DNA of 18,260 bases from an uncultured Peptococcaceae bacterium (lineage in GTDB: Bacteria > Bacillota > Peptococcia > Peptococcales > Peptococcaceae), in the NCBI GenBank assembly GCA_900553245.1, contig USCP01000015.1, forward strand, positions 1 through 18,260. The letters are read 5' to 3'. The translations under genes and the position numbers were made by a program. The notes under the pieces are model-generated. The model ran no database searches, had not been told where the DNA came from, and saw only the letters and a program-made list of their open reading frames with translations. Of this stretch, positions 15,820 through 18,260 are shown one piece after another (within the stretch, counting starts at the first letter, position 1; the number at the start of each line of letters is the position of its first letter).

Positions 15820-16464
15820 TTAGATTCTTGCCAAAAGTTCCCTTGGTGCGTCAATCATTTCCTCTGCACCAGCTTCAGCGAGCATCTCACGACTTCTAAA
15901 TCCCCAGGTTACAGCAATAAGGCGCATACCCGCCGCTTCAGCGGTTTTCACATCCACCTCAGAATCCCCAATATAAACTGCATCCTTAGGCGCAATCCCC
16001 ATGCGTGTACAAAGTGCAAACAACGCATCCGGCGCCGGTTTTGGTGCCACGCCGGGACGCATCCCCTGCGTATATTCAAAGCAATTTGGAAAATGCGCCT
16101 CGCAAAGCGCCGCCACCGCATCGTCATTCTTATTGGAAAGCACGGCACAGGCAACCCCTTTTGCCTTTAAATCCGCAATCAATTCCAAGATGCCATCATA
16201 AGGCTTGGTGTGGTGGTTCTTTTCGCGATCATACACTTCCAAAAAGCGTTCGTAAATACGCTCATAGAGAGCTTCTTCCGTTCCTTCCGGGACGGCGCGC
16301 TGCATCAGCTTACGCACACCATTTCCCACAAAAGCTCGCACCTCTTCTATGGTACGTACAGGTTGGTTAAAGTCCTCTAGGGCAATATTGACGCTGTTTG
16401 CTAAATCTTGAAGGGTATCTAACAGCGTTCCGTCCAGATCAAAAATACATGCCTGACTTTTCAT
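15820..16464 (-). CDS. HAD-superfamily hydrolase, phosphoglycolate phosphatase (Gph/PpaX)-like
   Basis: The 214-residue product is a haloacid-dehalogenase phosphatase with a C1 helical cap. Motif I is FDLDGTLLDT (nucleophile D9, acid D11), motif II is VLSNKNDD, motif III contains the Lys of KPAPDALF, and motif IV is GDSEVDVKTAEAAG. This matches the Gph/PpaX group, cytoplasmic Mg-dependent enzymes that clear phosphoglycolate or pyrophosphate. The exact substrate is inferred only. The ATG at 16464 has AGGAGGGG upstream. The frame opens earlier from a TTG that would sit upstream of the ribosome binding site, so it is rejected. It is the first gene of an operon with its own promoter (16503-16531). 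Confidence 0.91.
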   Translation of the reverse strand: MKSQACIFDLDGTLLDTLQDLANSVNIALEDFNQPVRTIEEVRAFVGNGVRKLMQRAVPEGTEEALYERIYERFLEVYDREKNHHTKPYDGILELIADLKAKGVACAVLSNKNDDAVAALCEAHFPNCFEYTQGMRPGVAPKPAPDALFALCTRMGIAPKDAVYIGDSEVDVKTAEAAGMRLIAVTWGFRSREMLAEAGAEEMIDAPRELLARI

Positions 16465-16502
16465 CTGAGCCCCTCCTTCTGTCAATCGTCTTTGCAGTTC
16501 CT

Positions 16503-16531
16503 ATTATAGCTTACTTTGCACGGACTGGCAT
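16503..16531 (-). promoter_or_regulatory. Sigma-70/SigA-type promoter for the HAD-radical SAM-EcsC-dehydrogenase operon
   Basis: On the minus strand a perfect -10 TATAAT (16508-16503) lies 17 nt downstream of ATGCCA (16531-16526), which matches the TTGACA consensus at four of six bases. The predicted transcript start near 16496 would leave a leader of about 30 nt carrying the AGGAGGGG site of the HAD gene. Position and spacing fit; no operator is evident. Confidence 0.7.
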
Positions 16532-16548
16532 CCAAATTCTTTTTATTT

Positions 16549-16590
16549 TACAGAATACTTTATTTTTTCTGACAAATATTTTATTTTTTC
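16549..16590 (-). repeat. Imperfect 21-bp tandem duplication across the MFS stop codon
   Basis: Two adjacent 21-bp units (16570-16590 and 16549-16569) are identical at 16 of 21 positions and both contain GAAAAAATAAA on the minus strand. The first copy holds the TAA stop of the MFS gene and the second repeats an in-frame TAA 21 nt on. No GC-rich hairpin with a U-tract follows, so no convincing intrinsic terminator was found after the MFS gene. Confidence 0.6.
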
Positions 16591-17984
16591 TCTACCTTTA
16601 GCATCGCCGTGATAATCAGCCCCATTGCCAACATGGTCCCGGAGCTGAGGAACACCCAGTCTACACCGCGCACCATCGCATCAACCGCACTTCCGGCAGT
16701 CGCTACATCGGATGCTACCATGGTATAAACCATAGTAAAGACGCTAAGACTCAGACTGCTGGCCATGAGCTTGAGCCAATTGATGAGGGTGGAGCCGTCA
16801 TCCTGAAGTTCCTTTGGCAAGGCGCGCATGCCGTGGTCGGTAACAGGCATCCCCATCAGGCCGATGCCGAGATAGCGCAAGCACAAAAAGGCAATAAAGA
16901 GCGGTACCGAGGTGTCCTTGGCGCTCATCCCAAGCAATATGCTCCCAATCGTTAAGCAAATTAAGCCGAGCGCCACCAATGCTTTGGAACTCAAGCGCCC
17001 GTATAAGCGCTGGCTCACCGGCGCCCCACCGATAGAGAAAATCGCCGGAATCAAGAGCAGCAGCCCGTAATCAAAGGCAGAGTAACCACGCACCGTCTGT
17101 AAATAAATGGCTAAGACGAACGGTGCCAAGCAAAGAGCCATAGAAAGCAAGGTATTGACCACAAGGCTCATAGAAAACTCACGATATTTGAGCGGCTTAA
17201 AGGATAAAATCGGTTCCTTTAAATGTCCCTGACGATAGGTGAAGTAACTGCAAAGGGCACTCCCTACAATAATCATTCCAAGAATGATTGGAGAAAGCAG
17301 CCCGTAATCGCTCCCTAAACTAAAGGCTAAAAGCACCAACAAGCATCCGATGACAATAGTCACCAAGGAAATGCTGTCGAGTTTCTCCACATGGCTTGGC
17401 TTTTCCTTTGGAAGCACACGAATACCCATATAAATGGCAATCACAGAAAGCGGCACATTGATCCAAAAGAGCCAACGCCAACTTGCATACACAAGCAAAA
17501 TTCCGGCAATAACCGGACCAATAGCCGGTCCTAAGGAGAGACTCATGTTCTGAATGGTTAAAAAGAGTGGCTGCTTTGCACGAGATACAAAGCGGTAAAT
17601 CGCAATCATTGTGACCGGAATCAACGCAGCCCCTGCCACCCCTTGAATGGCACGTGCCACAATCAAGAAATAAACATTGGTACTCAATCCGCTGGCTAGA
17701 GAAAGGACCGCAAACACTACCATGCTATACACAAAGTAATTGCGCAGGGTAAAGCGATGCACAAACCAACTGGCAAGCGGGCTGGCAACCCCCATAATAA
17801 CGGTATAGCCAATCATAATCCATTGTACCTCGGTGACCGAGGCATCGAAAATTTCTATAAACATTGGAAGACCTGCGTTCATGGCGGTGGAATTATACAA
17901 CGCCATAAAGCACGCAATGACAATCATCCAAATGAGCATCATATCATTACTTTTTGAATTTTTTTGTTTTGTATCATTACTCAT
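16581..17984 (-). CDS. DHA2-type MFS drug:H+ antiporter (EmrB/QacA-like)
   Basis: This 467-residue integral membrane protein has 13-14 predicted hydrophobic segments and resembles the DHA2 branch of the major facilitator superfamily, proton-driven exporters of drugs or metabolites. Family marks are RAIQGVAGA (111-119), the antiporter motif C GPAIGPVIAGIL (152-163), WRWLFWINVP (169-178) and a motif-A-like loop after segment 2 (about 68-87). The TM1 signature is LYNSTAMNAGLP (29-40): where many DHA2 proteins have Asp in LDxTIVNVALP, this one has Asn. The ATG overlaps the prmC stop by ATGA and no clear ribosome binding site precedes it, so translation is probably coupled to prmC. Substrate unknown. 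Confidence 0.9.
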   Translation of the reverse strand: MSNDTKQKNSKSNDMMLIWMIVIACFMALYNSTAMNAGLPMFIEIFDASVTEVQWIMIGYTVIMGVASPLASWFVHRFTLRNYFVYSMVVFAVLSLASGLSTNVYFLIVARAIQGVAGAALIPVTMIAIYRFVSRAKQPLFLTIQNMSLSLGPAIGPVIAGILLVYASWRWLFWINVPLSVIAIYMGIRVLPKEKPSHVEKLDSISLVTIVIGCLLVLLAFSLGSDYGLLSPIILGMIIVGSALCSYFTYRQGHLKEPILSFKPLKYREFSMSLVVNTLLSMALCLAPFVLAIYLQTVRGYSAFDYGLLLLIPAIFSIGGAPVSQRLYGRLSSKALVALGLICLTIGSILLGMSAKDTSVPLFIAFLCLRYLGIGLMGMPVTDHGMRALPKELQDDGSTLINWLKLMASSLSLSVFTMVYTMVASDVATAGSAVDAMVRGVDWVFLSSGTMLAMGLIITAMLKVEKK

Positions 17985-18259
17985 GCAAGCTGCCCGACAA
18001 CCACGCGGTCATGACCTTGACCATCTGCCAGACAGGACACCTCCTTAAAATGGTTTTCCTCAAACATGGCAACCACTGCCGGACCTTGTTGCCAACCGAT
18101 TTCTACGCATAGCCATCCGCCCGGCTTCAAATAATGTACGGCTTCACGAGTCAAGCGCTCATAAAAGCACAAGCCTTCGTTGTCTGCAATCAACGCCATC
18201 ACCGGCTCTTTGTGCACTTCCGGCGCCAAATCTCGGTATTCCTCTTCGCTGATATAAGG
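17981..18259 (-). CDS. prmC: Peptide chain release factor N5-glutamine methyltransferase PrmC (5' part outside window)
   Basis: PrmC (HemK) methylates the GGQ glutamine of RF1 and RF2 using SAM. Only about the last 92 codons are in the window; the frame enters at the right edge with PYISEEEYRDLAPEV, which follows the family NPPY active-site motif (the Pro-Tyr is visible, the Asn lies outside). Downstream are the EPVMAL and FYERL segments, LKPGGWLCVEIGWQQG and a C-terminal GHDRVVVGQL, all typical of the C-terminal half of PrmC. The stop overlaps the MFS start by ATGA. prfA often lies upstream of prmC but is not visible here. Confidence 0.92.
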   Translation of the reverse strand, partial: PYISEEEYRDLAPEVHKEPVMALIADNEGLCFYERLTREAVHYLKPGGWLCVEIGWQQGPAVVAMFEENHFKEVSCLADGQGHDRVVVGQLA

Positions 18260-18260
18260 C

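Noticed and set aside
16549..16580. CAGAA/TTCTG stem after the MFS gene as a terminator
   Set aside because: Five weak pairs with an 11-nt loop and no clean U-tract; better explained by the 21-bp tandem repeat.

Overview
The window looks like the chromosome of a Bacillota (Firmicutes) bacterium of moderate GC. A Negativicutes or anaerobic Clostridia member is my best guess. The evidence is the order of the cell-wall cluster, a SpoVD-like PBP with PASTA domains and strong AGGAGG-type ribosome binding sites. No rRNA or other marker fixes the taxon. Every gene I can support lies on the minus strand, so transcription runs from high to low coordinates. I see no tRNA, CRISPR array, insertion sequence or phage gene, and no gene-free stretch longer than 300 bases.

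Upstream block (18260 down to about 12990). It opens with the 3' end of prmC (release-factor glutamine methyltransferase), which overlaps a DHA2-type MFS transporter by ATGA. A consensus-like promoter at 16503-16531 then drives a compact operon. Its genes are a HAD phosphatase (Gph-like), a radical SAM enzyme of the AmrS/PFL-activase-like group, an EcsC-family protein and a D-2-hydroxyacid dehydrogenase. The operon ends at a strong intrinsic terminator (12990-13020).

Division and cell-wall (dcw) block (12832 down to 1 and beyond). The order is mraZ, rsmH, ftsL, a PASTA-domain class B PBP, murF, a P1-family (DmpA-like) peptidase, mraY, murD, ftsW, murG and murC. murC runs off the left edge. 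The products act in sequence: Mur ligases build UDP-MurNAc-pentapeptide, MraY and MurG make lipid I and lipid II, and FtsW with the PBP polymerise and cross-link it at the septum with FtsL. Upstream of mraZ is a 10-bp-phased array of G-rich boxes that fits a MraZ autoregulatory operator.

Four departures from the textbook cluster stand out. (1) murE is absent from its usual place between the PBP gene and murF. (2) murF is interrupted by a frameshift in the linker after its N-terminal domain, and that linker looks shortened. (3) An N-terminal-nucleophile P1 peptidase, a family that includes D-Ala esterase/amidases, sits between murF and mraY. (4) FtsW has an N-terminal basic, Gln-rich extension of about 108 residues.
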